Assembly (NCBI GenBank): GCA_014762625.1
Contig: JABURQ010000196.1
Coordinates: 1-33,119 of the forward strand
Source of the DNA: Planctomycetaceae bacterium
Lineage (GTDB): Bacteria; Planctomycetota; Planctomycetia; Planctomycetales; Planctomycetaceae
DNA: 33,119 bases
Direction of reading: 5' to 3'
Shown here: positions 33,078 through 33,119 of the stretch, piece after piece
How positions within the stretch are numbered: position 1 is the first letter of the stretch
Layout of the letters: each line of letters begins with the position of its first letter
Position numbers and translations under genes: made by a program
Notes under the pieces: model-generated
Seen by the model: the letters and a program-made list of their open reading frames with translations, nothing else
What the model was told of the DNA's origin: nothing
The model's database searches: none

Positions 33078-33119
33078 CTAGCGTACGTAGGTTTCCAAAA
33101 AAGCGGACATGTTGGTTTG
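33078..33119 (-). CDS. Possible C-terminal end of a gene lying beyond the right edge
   Basis: Reading the minus strand from the window edge, 13 open codons (ending MSAFLETYVR) are followed by TAG at 33080-33078. The peptide has a protein-like look, and a gene end is expected here because the LRR promoter follows directly. Too short to identify. Confidence 0.3.
   Translation of the reverse strand, partial: QTNMSAFLETYVR

Noticed and set aside
1-33119. tRNA, rRNA, insertion sequences, prophage, replication origin
   Set aside because: No gene-free region has a tRNA-like cloverleaf that I could see, and no transposase, integrase, phage or replication-initiation motifs appear in the translated frames. 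A covariance-model scan would be the decisive check for RNAs.

Overview
The window looks like chromosomal DNA of a planctomycete, most likely order Planctomycetales. The evidence is the gene content: a Rho factor with a long charged, RG-rich N-terminal extension, a secreted sulfatase, a secreted multi-part amidohydrolase, haem-c proteins with a signal peptide or anchor, a BlaI/M56 regulatory pair, an ECF sigma factor with a single-span partner, and membrane-anchored leucine-rich-repeat (LRR) proteins. Base composition is moderately GC-rich and even, and there are no rRNA, tRNA, CRISPR, phage or insertion-sequence genes. The genus cannot be fixed from sequence reading alone.

Region 1 (1-6.2 kb): a very large secreted amidohydrolase-family protein on the minus strand, cut by the left edge, diverges from rho. 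Rho has a strong-looking sigma70-type promoter about 610 bases upstream, a long leader whose last 54 bases are C-rich and G-poor, and a clear intrinsic terminator.

Region 2 (6.2-12.2 kb, all minus strand): two tight groups. In transcription order the first is a secreted alpha/beta hydrolase overlapping a CCA tRNA nucleotidyltransferase by 4 bases. The second is a Gfo/Idh/MocA oxidoreductase, a PLP-dependent decarboxylase (3-base gap), a doubtful small membrane ORF, an RDD membrane protein and a 119-residue conserved protein.

Region 3 (12.2-20.6 kb, mixed strands): a membrane-anchored di-haem oxidoreductase, a small acidic lipoprotein, an ECF sigma factor with a single-span partner (probable anti-sigma factor), a secreted sulfatase, a membrane acyltransferase, a DinB-fold protein, a CNNM/CorC-type membrane protein with CBS domains and a small zinc-ribbon membrane protein.

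Region 4 (20.7-28.8 kb, all plus strand): an outer-membrane porin-like barrel; a BlaI-type repressor overlapping an M56 (BlaR1-like) protease whose sensor end is replaced by a Pro/Arg/Gly-rich tail with a short coiled coil and a 90-base tandem duplication; an HD-like protein; a zinc-ribbon membrane protein with an internally duplicated domain; a beta-carbonic anhydrase; and a secreted protein with two haem-c motifs. A 14-base perfect palindrome abutting the -35 box upstream of blaI is a good operator candidate.

Region 5 (28.8-33.1 kb, minus strand): a FabG-like SDR dehydrogenase, then a tandem set of three paralogous LRR proteins that share an identical N-terminal anchor motif at the same residue positions, and probably the last 13 codons of another gene at the right edge.

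The least explained elements are the LRR triad, the M56 tail, the duplicated domain of the zinc-ribbon membrane protein, the three-part amidohydrolase and the rho leader. No complete, clearly new multi-gene system can be proven from this window alone.
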